Assembly (NCBI GenBank): GCA_000472185.1
Contig: AVDB01000011.1
Location: 37,410-101,409, forward strand
Direction: 5' to 3'
DNA length: 64,000 bases
Source: Rhodobacteraceae bacterium HIMB11
GTDB lineage: Bacteria > Pseudomonadota > Alphaproteobacteria > Rhodobacterales > Rhodobacteraceae
The notes beneath the pieces are model-generated. The model did no database searches, was not told the DNA's origin, and worked only from the letters and a program-made list of their open reading frames with translations. This document shows positions 56,047 through 64,000 of the stretch, one piece after another; position 1 is the stretch's first letter, and each line of letters starts with the position of its first letter. Position numbers and translations under genes: made by a program.

Positions 56047-56060
56047 CTGATTTGTTTAAA

Positions 56061-57665
56061 TTATGCGAACCACCAACGTTCAGAAATTTTGCATCCATCC
56101 AGATCCCAGTTGGATGCAACGTCCGCGCCGTGCGCGACCTTTTTGCTGTGTGCAATGATGTAGTTTGCAAACATTGGGCAGATTGTTCCGCCATCATCGT
56201 TGATCAAACGCTGGCACTCTGCATACATGTCACGACGCTTGTTGTCATCCAACTCGGCGCGTGCCGCGACAACGATGTCATTAAACTTGGCAGATGACTC
56301 TGTGCCTTTCCACGCAGTGTCGTTCCACTCTGTGTCGTTTGTATAGGCTGCTGAGAACATCCAGTCTTCTGTTGGACGTCCACCCCAGTAACATGCACTC
56401 CAGCCTTTTTTGTTCCAAACGTTTGACCAGTAGCCATCTTTTGGTTCGCGCACGACTTCAATGTTGATGCCAGCTTCTGCTGCAGACGCTGCAATCAACT
56501 GTGCTGCATCAACCGCCCCCGCGAAGGCTGCGTCAGATGAACTAAGCTGGATCGCACCAGAGTGACCTGATTTTTTGTAGTGGAACGCCGCTTTATCCGC
56601 GTCAAACTCGCGCTGTTCTAGGCCAGATGCGTGGAAACGGTTTGCAGTTGAAATTGGGTGGTCATTCCCCAATGCACCGTGTCCCAATAGGATTTTGTCG
56701 ATCAATTCTTGACGCTTAAGTGAATATTTCAACGCCATACGCAGATCATAGTTGTCAAACGGTGCGACGTCCAAACGCATTGGGAACGTATAGTGCAACG
56801 TACCTGTTAGCTCTAGGATGTCTAGGTTTGGTGCACGACCCAACAGTGCAACTGTTTTCGGATCAACGCGGTCGATTACATCCACATCGCCGTTCATCAT
56901 CGCGTTTTGGCGCGCTGCAACGTCGATAATAGAAATCAATTCAACTTCGTCGAAGTGTGCAGAGTCTGCTTTCCAGTAGTTTGGGTTACGTTTTAGTTTT
57001 GCGCGAACACCCGGATCAAATGACTCAAGGATGTAACCACCTGTACCCATACCTGTGTTTACAGATAATGCGCCATCTACAACTGGCATGATCGCCAAGT
57101 GATAGTCAGAAACGATGAATGGGAAGTCAGCGTTGGCAGAGGCCAATTCGATGATGACGCGGTTTGGTCCGTCCGCTTTCATGCTTGTTACAGCAGTTAG
57201 CAAACCTTTTGCTGCTGATTTAGACTCATCACCCATGTGATACTGCAAAGATGCAATCACATCTTCTGATGTCATTGTTTTACCGTTGTGGAATTCCACG
57301 CCTTGGCGCAGGTCGAAAACCCATGTTTTCGCGTCAGATGATGAATAGCTTTCCGCCAATTCTGGGCGAAGCTGACCATCTGGTCCGACCTCAGTTAAGT
57401 GGTTTGACCATGCATAGTTTGTGGCCAGTGTGAAACCATTTTCAGATGTTGATGGATCAAGTGTGTCAGTTGTTGAACCATGGCCCATACCCACGCGGAG
57501 CAAACCGCCACGCTTTGGTGTTGCCGCTTCAACGCTGCTAGCGATTGAAAGTGCGGTTGGTAGTGCGATGCTTGTTGCAAGCAAAGAGCGCACGAACGTA
57601 CGACGGTCGATTTGACCCGTCTTGTATTTTAACTCTTGCAGAGCTCTGAATTCGTTTTTGTTCAT
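56061..57665 (-). CDS. Peptide ABC transporter periplasmic substrate-binding protein
   Basis: A 534-residue family 5 solute-binding protein. The N-terminus carries a twin-arginine signal (DRRTFVRSLLATSIALPTALSIASSVEA), and the mature protein begins near ATPKRGGLLRVGMGHGS. The family blocks WVFDLRQGVEFHNGKTMTSEDVIASL and DLRMALKYSLKRQEL are clear. ATG 57665 is preferred over an upstream frame because it precedes the signal peptide correctly. The ligand is presumably a peptide or modified amino acid, judged from the co-encoded hydrolases. Confidence 0.93.
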   Translation of the reverse strand: MNKNEFRALQELKYKTGQIDRRTFVRSLLATSIALPTALSIASSVEAATPKRGGLLRVGMGHGSTTDTLDPSTSENGFTLATNYAWSNHLTEVGPDGQLRPELAESYSSSDAKTWVFDLRQGVEFHNGKTMTSEDVIASLQYHMGDESKSAAKGLLTAVTSMKADGPNRVIIELASANADFPFIVSDYHLAIMPVVDGALSVNTGMGTGGYILESFDPGVRAKLKRNPNYWKADSAHFDEVELISIIDVAARQNAMMNGDVDVIDRVDPKTVALLGRAPNLDILELTGTLHYTFPMRLDVAPFDNYDLRMALKYSLKRQELIDKILLGHGALGNDHPISTANRFHASGLEQREFDADKAAFHYKKSGHSGAIQLSSSDAAFAGAVDAAQLIAASAAEAGINIEVVREPKDGYWSNVWNKKGWSACYWGGRPTEDWMFSAAYTNDTEWNDTAWKGTESSAKFNDIVVAARAELDDNKRRDMYAECQRLINDDGGTICPMFANYIIAHSKKVAHGADVASNWDLDGCKISERWWFA

Positions 57666-57746
57666 TGTTATTTCCCTGTTGTTTTGCTGTCTGCTGTACA
57701 ACCTTGCAAAATCGTAGGTCACAAAATCAAGGGTAAATTTCACTTT

Positions 57747-59222
57747 TTACAAGAACGTCATCGACTCTGGCAGCTTTGAATAGGTATCGGGTGTCAGAAC
57801 ACATGGAAATTGACCTGCTGACGCCACAGAAACGACGCGGTCCACAAGATATTCAAAATCAGCGCGATAGTGCAGGGTGCTTTTGACGCCAATGATTTGC
57901 ATGGTGGTCAAGTCGACATCAAAGTAGGTGAAATGTGCCTGATCCAAGCATTGGATCGGGTTGCTGGTAACTATGGCGTTAACCGATCCCCGCGCATCAA
58001 GGCATGTCACCTTAACGCTTTGTCCCAGCTCTGATATACATCCGCGATACATTTCGCCCGTGTTATAACAAAACCCATCTCTCAATAGGTCCACGCGATA
58101 CCTACCCATCAACGGAGTATCGCCTGCGATCCCTGACTTCCCGCCAAGCTCTGCTGAAACGACAGCGTCAACGCCCGTGGTAATTGCTTGTGCCACAAAT
58201 TCTGGATCGCAGATCAATCCAACAACCGCGCGATCCACATCGCTGTGCACAAGGGCGCGCAGAAATCCGACCGTATCCGATGATGCGCCCGCACCAGGAT
58301 TATCCTGAACATCGGCGCAAAGCAGGGATGCCTCAGGATCGGCTGTCCAAAGGGCAATCGCGTCGTCAGGTGTGAAAAGCGTGGTGTCAAACATGCGCTT
58401 GTTTTGTTCAAAAATTTGGCTGGCCTTTCGGGCCGTTTCGGACGCTGTTTGCGTGCTTCGCGCAGACACGATGACACTCGGTCCTGTGTGTGCAGTATCT
58501 GAGGCTGTGAAGCCCAATGCGATTTCAACAACTTGGCCATCTGTTCCGAGTGTGTCGCATGCGGCCCGTATGTCACTGAGTGGTGTTGTGGCTGTATTTT
58601 GGGCGTGCAGCGGGATCAGGTAATTGATCGGTGAAAACGCTAGTTTGGATCCTGCGCCGTTTAATTCTGCAACCAATAATTCAAAATTACGCGCACCCGT
58701 ATCTGCCATGTCCAGATGTGGATAGGTTTTATAAATCGTAATGACGTCGACCAATTCAGTGATTTCGGCACTGATGTTGGCGTGCAGATCAAAACTTACC
58801 CCGATGGGAATATTCGGGCCAATCGTTTGGCGCACGCGACGGATGATTTTCAAGTCGCCGTCATCAAATGTGTCTGTGACCATTGCGCCGTGTAGATCCA
58901 GATAAACGCCATCTATTTCGCCCAATGATGTGATCCGATCAACGATCATGCCCGTAATTGTGTCAAAGGCATCTGCGGTCACCTTCCCTGATGGTTCGGC
59001 GGCGCACCACAGAATGGGGAGCGGATGTGCAACTCCCGAACATGCGCAGGCATCAATGAATCCAGCGACAGGCAGGTTCATTCCCCGCGTACCGCTGATC
59101 ACATCAGATCCCTGAAGCATTTCGGGCCAACTATCGGCGACCTGAAACTGCGTCAGGGTTGTTGGTTTTGACACAAAAGTATTCGTTTCGTGCTGAAACC
59201 CAGCGACTGCAATGCGATACAT
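57747..59222 (-). CDS. M81 family metallopeptidase, MlrC-like
   Basis: A 491-residue protein of the MlrC family. MlrC in microcystin degradation cleaves linear peptide products. Visible marks are AGFQHETNTF at the N-terminus, GVYLDLHGAMVTD and ISFDLHANIS-like SFDLHANIS, with histidine/aspartate residues suited to zinc binding, and IVSARSTQTAS. There is no signal peptide. It starts 1 bp after the CocE-like gene and precedes the transporter, so it should act on an imported substrate in the cytoplasm. Confidence 0.9.
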   Translation of the reverse strand: MYRIAVAGFQHETNTFVSKPTTLTQFQVADSWPEMLQGSDVISGTRGMNLPVAGFIDACACSGVAHPLPILWCAAEPSGKVTADAFDTITGMIVDRITSLGEIDGVYLDLHGAMVTDTFDDGDLKIIRRVRQTIGPNIPIGVSFDLHANISAEITELVDVITIYKTYPHLDMADTGARNFELLVAELNGAGSKLAFSPINYLIPLHAQNTATTPLSDIRAACDTLGTDGQVVEIALGFTASDTAHTGPSVIVSARSTQTASETARKASQIFEQNKRMFDTTLFTPDDAIALWTADPEASLLCADVQDNPGAGASSDTVGFLRALVHSDVDRAVVGLICDPEFVAQAITTGVDAVVSAELGGKSGIAGDTPLMGRYRVDLLRDGFCYNTGEMYRGCISELGQSVKVTCLDARGSVNAIVTSNPIQCLDQAHFTYFDVDLTTMQIIGVKSTLHYRADFEYLVDRVVSVASAGQFPCVLTPDTYSKLPESMTFL

Positions 59223-59223
59223 A

Positions 59224-61212
59224 TCAATGATGCTTACGTTTGATGGTCTCTTCGAAATCCTTTTCGAAAATCAATGTATCGTTTTCATAGGCTTCCATGC
59301 GCGCTGTCAGATAAAAGTTATCTGCGTCACTTTTCATTTCGGCAAAAGCTTCGGTCCGTGTGATCCAATCGCCCCGGCTACGCTCTTCTGTCCAATGCGT
59401 TTTTCCACGTGCGCTTAGGGGATCATCTGGATGAATGCTCCACCATTCGCGCGCAACGCTCCCCGAGACCATTCCATGTTGTTGATCCTCAACCGCGCCA
59501 AAATCATCAATGATTTCAAGTGTTGTGATCCCCGTTTTCATATCAGTCGTAATTTGACGTTGATTGTCGGATGCTCTGATCTGTTTGATGTCCCATGGTT
59601 CTTCTGCGTCTGGCGGTGGGAAATGGCGTTCGTCATCTTCGCCGTGTGGGGATATTGGCAGCTGCACTTCCCCCTGACTAATCTGTAACGTGGAAGCGTC
59701 AGGCATCGGCCAGAGCAGGGGCCAATAAGCGTTCGAAAGTGCGATCCGTATTTTGTGCCCCTTGGGAACGCGATATGCAATGTGATCCAAATCAAGGCTG
59801 ACTTCGATTTCCTGACCAATGGGCAGAGCGTTTGCATTTGCATGATCATCGCGCTGCGCAAGGTTTAGAACACCGTAGGTGATCCGTGTTGACGCGCCAT
59901 CTGGGTGGATGTGATTTAAACGCACTGCGATTTGTCCATCAGCTGTATCAGATGTCAGGCGCAGTTTCACCTTGGCCGCGCCCACGATGTCGCAATCTGC
60001 AGCAACTGATTCACTGTCATAGCATAGCGATAGCGCATCATCCCCGCGCTGATCCCCTGGCATTTCAGGACCCAACCAAATTGCGCAATATTCACCCGAA
60101 GACATGCCACAAGTTTGTGGCGATGACAGGATGTCTTTGATCCGCGCAGGCTCTGTAGTCAGCGTATTTCCTTGACCCAAATACATGAATTTTTGTGTCG
60201 GAACTTGTGGCCAATCGTGTTCGTTGATCCAGCGTCCCGCCCTGCTTTCATACCATGTTTTTGGCCGGACGCCGTCCATAAGGTAAACGGAATATGCGGG
60301 GTCATTTTCCACACCAGTTTTTATACCCTTTAGCCATTTATCCCACCATCGCAGGGCCTCTTGCAAAAACCCAATGCGCGGCTCAGGTACCGCAAAATGC
60401 GGATATTTGTGCACCCAAGGCCCAACGATGCCTTTGACAGGTGTAGACAGGTTTTCAACCAACTGCGGCACCGCGTTTTTGTATGAATCGCCCCAACCAC
60501 CAACGGCAAGTGTTGCCGCGGTAATCGCACTGTAATCTTCGCAAACAGAGCCGTGTTTCCAATAGGCATCGCGTTGTTGATGATGCAACCATGTGGCAGG
60601 CAAAAAGGGTTGTGCGTTTAACCGTTCCAACCACATATCCCGCCAGCTTTCTCCAACTAACGCTGGATCAGGCGGACGTGAGGAATAGGCCCACATAGTT
60701 GACCCCCATCCCAAATTTTCGTTCAGTAAACAGCCACCTTTGTAGTGAATGTCATCTGCATACCGATCAACAGTTGAGCATAAGGTTATGATCGCTTTCA
60801 GCGGTGCAGGATCAAGTGCCGCGATCTGAAGAGAGTTAAAGCCACCCCAGCTAATCCCCATCATTCCAACGCTGCCACTGCACCAAGCTTGGGCTGCGAG
60901 CCAATTGATGACCTCAACGCCGTCATTCAACTCTTGTTCGGTGTATTCATCTTCCATCAAACCCTGACTATCGCCGTTTCCACGCATGTCGACGCGGACG
61001 CAGGCATAGCCACGTTTCGCGAAATAGGGATGGGTCAGTGCATCACGCGCACATGTGCCATCGCGTTTGCGATAGGGCAGGTATTCTAAAATCGCAGGAA
61101 CGGGATCTGAGTTTGCATCATTTGGCATCCACACGCGCGCCGAAAGCCGACAGCCATCTGACAAAATGATTTCCATATCTTCGATTTCGTGGATGTCGCA
61201 AATATTGCTCAT
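59224..61212 (-). CDS. CocE/NonD family hydrolase
   Basis: A 662-residue alpha/beta hydrolase of the X-Pro dipeptidyl-peptidase/cocaine-esterase family. The nucleophile is Ser121 in MMGISWGG, and the oxyanion region is VDMRGNGDSQG. A C-terminal jelly-roll domain of the PepX-C type follows (from about residue 330). It lacks a signal peptide. It is the first gene of the operon hydrolase-MlrC-binding protein-permeases-ATPase, which suggests intracellular hydrolysis of an amide or ester ligand brought in by the transporter. Confidence 0.9.
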   Translation of the reverse strand: MSNICDIHEIEDMEIILSDGCRLSARVWMPNDANSDPVPAILEYLPYRKRDGTCARDALTHPYFAKRGYACVRVDMRGNGDSQGLMEDEYTEQELNDGVEVINWLAAQAWCSGSVGMMGISWGGFNSLQIAALDPAPLKAIITLCSTVDRYADDIHYKGGCLLNENLGWGSTMWAYSSRPPDPALVGESWRDMWLERLNAQPFLPATWLHHQQRDAYWKHGSVCEDYSAITAATLAVGGWGDSYKNAVPQLVENLSTPVKGIVGPWVHKYPHFAVPEPRIGFLQEALRWWDKWLKGIKTGVENDPAYSVYLMDGVRPKTWYESRAGRWINEHDWPQVPTQKFMYLGQGNTLTTEPARIKDILSSPQTCGMSSGEYCAIWLGPEMPGDQRGDDALSLCYDSESVAADCDIVGAAKVKLRLTSDTADGQIAVRLNHIHPDGASTRITYGVLNLAQRDDHANANALPIGQEIEVSLDLDHIAYRVPKGHKIRIALSNAYWPLLWPMPDASTLQISQGEVQLPISPHGEDDERHFPPPDAEEPWDIKQIRASDNQRQITTDMKTGITTLEIIDDFGAVEDQQHGMVSGSVAREWWSIHPDDPLSARGKTHWTEERSRGDWITRTEAFAEMKSDADNFYLTARMEAYENDTLIFEKDFEETIKRKHH

Positions 61213-61276
61213 TCGGCGTTCCTCTCATAACCTTGGTGTATCGAATTCGAAGATTGTCTGACTCGTCAAGAAAAGA

Positions 61277-62149
61277 GTGTTTAGAGTGAAGCGATTTTTT
61301 GTATTTCTTTTTTGTGTTGCATTGGTTGGGGTTTACTATTCAACTACGCCGTCGATGCAGGGGGATAGCATAACACTCGACCCTGTCCCGAAAAACGGTG
61401 AATACGTATATTTCGCGGCTGGTTGTGGTGGCTGCCATACTGCACCAGACGCTGCAGAAGATGCGAAAAAAATTCTATCTGGTGGCCAAAAATTTCCGTC
61501 GCCCTTTGGAACGTTCGTCGCCCCGAATGTTTCGATGCATGTTGAGTTTGGAATCGGTGCCTGGTCGCAGGATGACTTTGTTCGCGCCGTGCGACGAGGT
61601 GTTTCCCCGGATGGACGGCACTATTACCCTGCATTTCCATATACTTCCTATCAGGGAATGAGCGATCAAGACGTTGTTGATTTGTGGTCATTTTGGCAAA
61701 CCTTGCCGTCATCGGAACAAAAGTCGCAGGCGCACCACCTGCCGATTTATGCGAAATGGCGCCGCCCCTTGGGCATTTGGAAAATGATGTTTCACTCCGC
61801 GCCTGATCCGCAAATGCAGGATGCCGAATTGGCGCGTGGGGAATATTTGGTGAATAACCTTGGTCATTGCGGCGAATGCCATACGGCGCGAAATCTATTT
61901 GGCGCGCGCAGCGGCAAAAATATATTCATGGGGGCACAGCACCCAAATGGCAAAGGGCGCATTCCCGCAATCGCAGGCACTACATTTGATTGGAATGCTA
62001 CGGATATCGCCGAATATTTGAGGTCGGGGTTCACACCCGACTATGACGTCGCAGGCGGCCTGATGGCCGAAGTGATCGAGAATACGTCCAAGTTATCTAA
62101 CCAAGATCGCATGGCGATCGCGAATTATTTAAAGATGCTTGCGAACTAA
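61277..62149 (+). CDS. Diheme c-type cytochrome
   Basis: A 290-residue exported cytochrome with two haem motifs, CGGCH near residue 50 and CGECH near residue 198, so two cytochrome c domains. The N-terminal hydrophobic stretch (FFVFLFCVALVGVYY) acts as signal or anchor. It resembles the small subunits of membrane-bound alcohol/aldehyde dehydrogenases, but no dehydrogenase is adjacent. GTG 61277 or GTG 61286 may be the start. It is divergent from the peptide operon. Confidence 0.88.
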   Translation: MFRVKRFFVFLFCVALVGVYYSTTPSMQGDSITLDPVPKNGEYVYFAAGCGGCHTAPDAAEDAKKILSGGQKFPSPFGTFVAPNVSMHVEFGIGAWSQDDFVRAVRRGVSPDGRHYYPAFPYTSYQGMSDQDVVDLWSFWQTLPSSEQKSQAHHLPIYAKWRRPLGIWKMMFHSAPDPQMQDAELARGEYLVNNLGHCGECHTARNLFGARSGKNIFMGAQHPNGKGRIPAIAGTTFDWNATDIAEYLRSGFTPDYDVAGGLMAEVIENTSKLSNQDRMAIANYLKMLAN

Positions 62150-62212
62150 TTCTATGAGTAGCGGAATTTCGTTTTGAAATCCCCTTTGTTTCCCGTTAGG
62201 AGTGAAGTAAGC

Positions 62213-62289
62213 GGTCCCATAGCTCAACTGGATAGAGCAACTGACTTCTAATCAGTAGGTTGAGGGTTCGAGTCCTTCTGGGATCGCCA
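62213..62289 (+). tRNA. tRNA-Arg (UCU)
   Basis: A 77-nt cloverleaf. Acceptor GGTCCCA pairs with TGGGATC (one G-U), followed by discriminator G and encoded CCA. The anticodon stem CTGA/TCAG holds loop CTTCTAA with anticodon TCT, and the T-loop is GGGTTCGAGTCC. The sequence becomes more AT-rich directly after it. Confidence 0.95.
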
Positions 62290-62672
62290 ACATTTAACTT
62301 ATTGTATTTATTTTGTAAAAATTATATTTCAGCTTTATGAAATTGCGAATATTGAAGCTCAGTTACACAAAAAAACAAATGAAGTGTGAGTGCAGCTCAG
62401 AATCTTCTCCCCCATTGCTGCGAATATTGTACCTCAGGAGCGGCTAGCTGTGTTTAGAAAAAGCTATCGAAATCCCTAACCCTGAAGCATTCACAAACTT
62501 GTGTCAAAGATTAGTGGTCGTCTTGTAGTGCAAGATGAGCAGCGTATTTGCTGTTTTAAACGTGGGAATTCTACACACGATGCAGTGGTGAGATATTGCG
62601 AATGGTCGCAATTTGGTACGAATCAAATTCTATGCTAAAGTATAGCTACGCTTCTAGACGCAAGGAGTGCTT
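62290..62672. other. AT-rich intergenic stretch with repeated TGCGAAT motifs
   Basis: No gene is seen in about 380 bp. A 19-bp imperfect direct repeat occurs at 62344-62362 and 62419-62437 (16 of 19 identical, period 75 bp). Both copies begin TGCGAATATTG, and the core TGCGAAT recurs in the inverted repeat at 62595-62612. The region leads into the HxlR-type regulator gene. Confidence 0.6.
62595..62612. promoter_or_regulatory. Inverted repeat upstream of the HxlR regulator, candidate operator
   Basis: A perfect 7-bp dyad ATTGCGA - ATGG - TCGCAAT lies 61 bp before the regulator start. Size and position suit a dimeric winged-helix repressor, possibly the HxlR protein itself. Confidence 0.5.
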
Positions 62673-63374
62673 ATGTTAAAAGATACTTATTGCCCGATTG
62701 CTGCTGCAGCCAAGGTTCTGCAGCCCAAATGGAACATCCAAATTCTCCGAGCTATTTGTTTGTATGAAGTGTCTACCTTCAACGACATTCGGCGCTTGAT
62801 ACCTAACGTATCGCCTACATTGGTTTCTGCCCGCCTTAAATTTTTGGTAGAGCACGGCATTTTGGAAAAACAATGTGATCATCATTCCAAGTTGAGTTGC
62901 TACGCACCAACTGACGCAGGTATGAAACTAAAACATGTCTTGTTAACTCTAGGTGATTGGGGTCGCGATTGGTTGGATCAAGAAGCAAGCGTTCATGCCG
63001 CCGATAGCGGTATGCTTCTTTGGGTCTTGGGACGCAAGCTTCATACACAAGCGCTGCCTATAAATGATTTGACCATACAATTCTGTATGGAAGAAGATAG
63101 TCGAACGATTTCGAAAGATTATTGGTATCATATAGAAAATCGGCGGAGGCCTGAACTTGCTGATAATAGCTTGGGCCGTGATCCTGACCTCATTGTTATA
63201 TCGAAAAAGACCACCTTGGCAGCGTGCTATATGAATTACACCTCATATCAAGTTGAGATCTCTCGTAACGAAATCATACTTGATGGTCCTCAAACCTTAC
63301 AAAGTACGTTTCCTGTGTGGATGGCGTCGAGCGAAATAGGACGGTCAGCGCCAGAACGAAACGGTCTCATTTGA
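62673..63374 (+). CDS. HxlR-family winged-helix transcriptional regulator
   Basis: A 233-residue regulator. Residues about 1-100 form an HxlR-type winged helix (YCPIAAAAKVLQPKWNIQILRAI, FNDIRRLIPNVSPTLVSARLKFLVEHGILEK, YAPTDAGMKLKHVLLTLGDWG). The extra about 130-residue C-terminal part resembles the SCP2-like ligand domain found on some longer HxlR proteins, but with low certainty. ATG 62673 follows AAGGAG at 5 nt and is preferred to GTG 62667. It stands alone in an AT-rich region next to tRNA-Arg. Confidence 0.85.
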   Translation: MLKDTYCPIAAAAKVLQPKWNIQILRAICLYEVSTFNDIRRLIPNVSPTLVSARLKFLVEHGILEKQCDHHSKLSCYAPTDAGMKLKHVLLTLGDWGRDWLDQEASVHAADSGMLLWVLGRKLHTQALPINDLTIQFCMEEDSRTISKDYWYHIENRRRPELADNSLGRDPDLIVISKKTTLAACYMNYTSYQVEISRNEIILDGPQTLQSTFPVWMASSEIGRSAPERNGLI

Positions 63375-63592
63375 TCTTTTCGTCGTGCGGCCTGTATAGC
63401 AGAGTGTTTTAGTGCTTTTAGGTTAAGTCGTTCTTTGAAGTTACGGATTTCTATCTGAACGATTAAGCTGCAATTTATTGTCGACGGACCGTAACAAAAA
63501 ATTAGTTCACGTAAGAAATTTTGTTAGGCGGTAGATGAGGGCATAGTAAACGACCTTGGATCAATCAAAGTTTTTTTATCGTGAGTCTTAGC
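63375..63592. other. Gene-free stretch after the HxlR gene
   Basis: About 220 bp between the convergent HxlR and zinc-ribbon genes. No clear terminator, open frame or RNA gene was recognised. Confidence 0.4.
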
Positions 63593-63772
63593 TTACGCAG
63601 CCGTCCCGATCATAACGCCAATCATTAGGAATGCTGCGCAGACGGCAGCGATGAATGGCAAAGGGTTAAATGTGCCTAAAGTTTTGGGACTTAGTGATGA
63701 TCCACAACTAGGGCAGTCTTCGCTCAATGAGGTACACACGGCTTCGCAACGATAGCAAATTTTCTGTTTCAT
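63593..63772 (-). CDS. 59-residue zinc-ribbon membrane protein
   Basis: A short minus-strand frame from ATG 63772 to TAA 63593. The N-terminal half has a zinc-ribbon pattern, Cys6-x2-Cys9 and Cys20-x2-Cys23 (KICYRCE ... EDCPSCGSS). The C-terminal half is one membrane helix (PLPFIAAVCAAFLMIGVMIGTAA). This layout is common among small uncharacterised membrane proteins. Coding is supported by the precise cysteine spacing and the clean helix; function is unknown. Upstream DNA (63773-64000) is AT-rich and shows no further gene. Confidence 0.7.
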   Translation of the reverse strand: MKQKICYRCEAVCTSLSEDCPSCGSSLSPKTLGTFNPLPFIAAVCAAFLMIGVMIGTAA

Positions 63773-64000
63773 ATCATATGAGATGTAGGTTCCACTGCCA
63801 TAGTCAACGAATACATAAGTATACTTCGCGAAAGCAATTTAGCTGCTCAAATTGCAAGCATTAAAATTAAAGTGATGACTAAGTTACGATCAGTTACTAA
63901 TCGATGCGCTGAAGCACAATTAAAGTGTGTGCTGACAGTCACAGGGTTTGTCTTTGCCTATTACGTATCATCACTGTCTTTTTTGTGTACCAGATTTATC

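Noticed and set aside
1..64000. CRISPR arrays, insertion sequences, prophage or defence systems
   Set aside because: No regularly spaced repeats, transposase, integrase, phage structural or nuclease genes were recognised on either strand.

Overview
The window looks like a chromosomal segment from a marine Roseobacter-group alphaproteobacterium (Rhodobacterales) that is an aerobic anoxygenic phototroph. The evidence is a photosynthesis gene cluster in the order crtF-bchCXYZ-pufQBALMC-dxs. It has a pufQ gene, a tetraheme PufC cytochrome and no pufX. The other genes are typical alphaproteobacterial housekeeping genes. Base composition is close to balanced by eye. The window opens inside crtF.

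Layout. 1-11.8 kb: carotenoid O-methylation (crtF), chlorin reduction to bacteriochlorophyll (bchC, bchX, bchY, bchZ), light-harvesting 1 and reaction centre (pufQBALMC), and isoprenoid supply (dxs). The bchC promoter carries two TGT-N12-ACA PpsR/CrtJ-type palindromes. 11.8-12.2 kb: a strongly structured non-coding stretch. 12.2-14.8 kb: YdeI-like protein, NUDIX, FAH-family and secreted MsrA genes. 15.0-17.8 kb: petABC for the cytochrome bc1 complex, which closes cyclic electron flow with the reaction centre. 17.8-20.6 kb: a decayed MFS gene, a GNAT gene, and a divergent Hpt / LuxR-type response-regulator pair. 20.6-24.8 kb: acyl-CoA ligase and a frameshifted thiolase, convergent with the biotin ECF transporter bioMNY. 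24.9-27.0 kb: small exported protein and a cell-wall cluster (two L,D-transpeptidases around a CAP lipoprotein). 27-35.4 kb: RNA methyltransferase, a two-gene ABC exporter, LysE exporter, CCA-adding enzyme, CoA-type NUDIX and Hsp33. 35.5-44 kb: NUDIX, a deletion scar joining two signalling gene remnants, SDR, ilvA, argG, phosphoesterase, rlmN, IalB-like protein, asparaginase and a pseudouridine synthase. 44-51 kb: SulP transporter, a TIGR01244 protein, two aminotransferases, smpB and sulfurtransferase. 51-52.3 kb: a chemoreceptor pseudogene and tRNA-Gln. 52.5-61.2 kb: a six-gene operon for peptide-like substrates (CocE hydrolase, MlrC-like M81 peptidase, periplasmic binding protein, two permeases, double ATPase). 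61.3-64 kb: diheme cytochrome c, tRNA-Arg, then a more AT-rich stretch with an HxlR regulator and a 59-residue zinc-ribbon membrane protein.

Five genes are visibly broken: an MFS transporter, a thiolase, a SpoIIE phosphatase, an Hpt protein and a methyl-accepting chemotaxis protein. Three of these are signal-transduction genes, which suggests streamlining. No insertion sequence, prophage, CRISPR array or obvious defence system was seen. The most unusual unexplained element is the set of long inverted repeats between dxs and the ydeI-like gene, two of which interleave like a pseudoknot.
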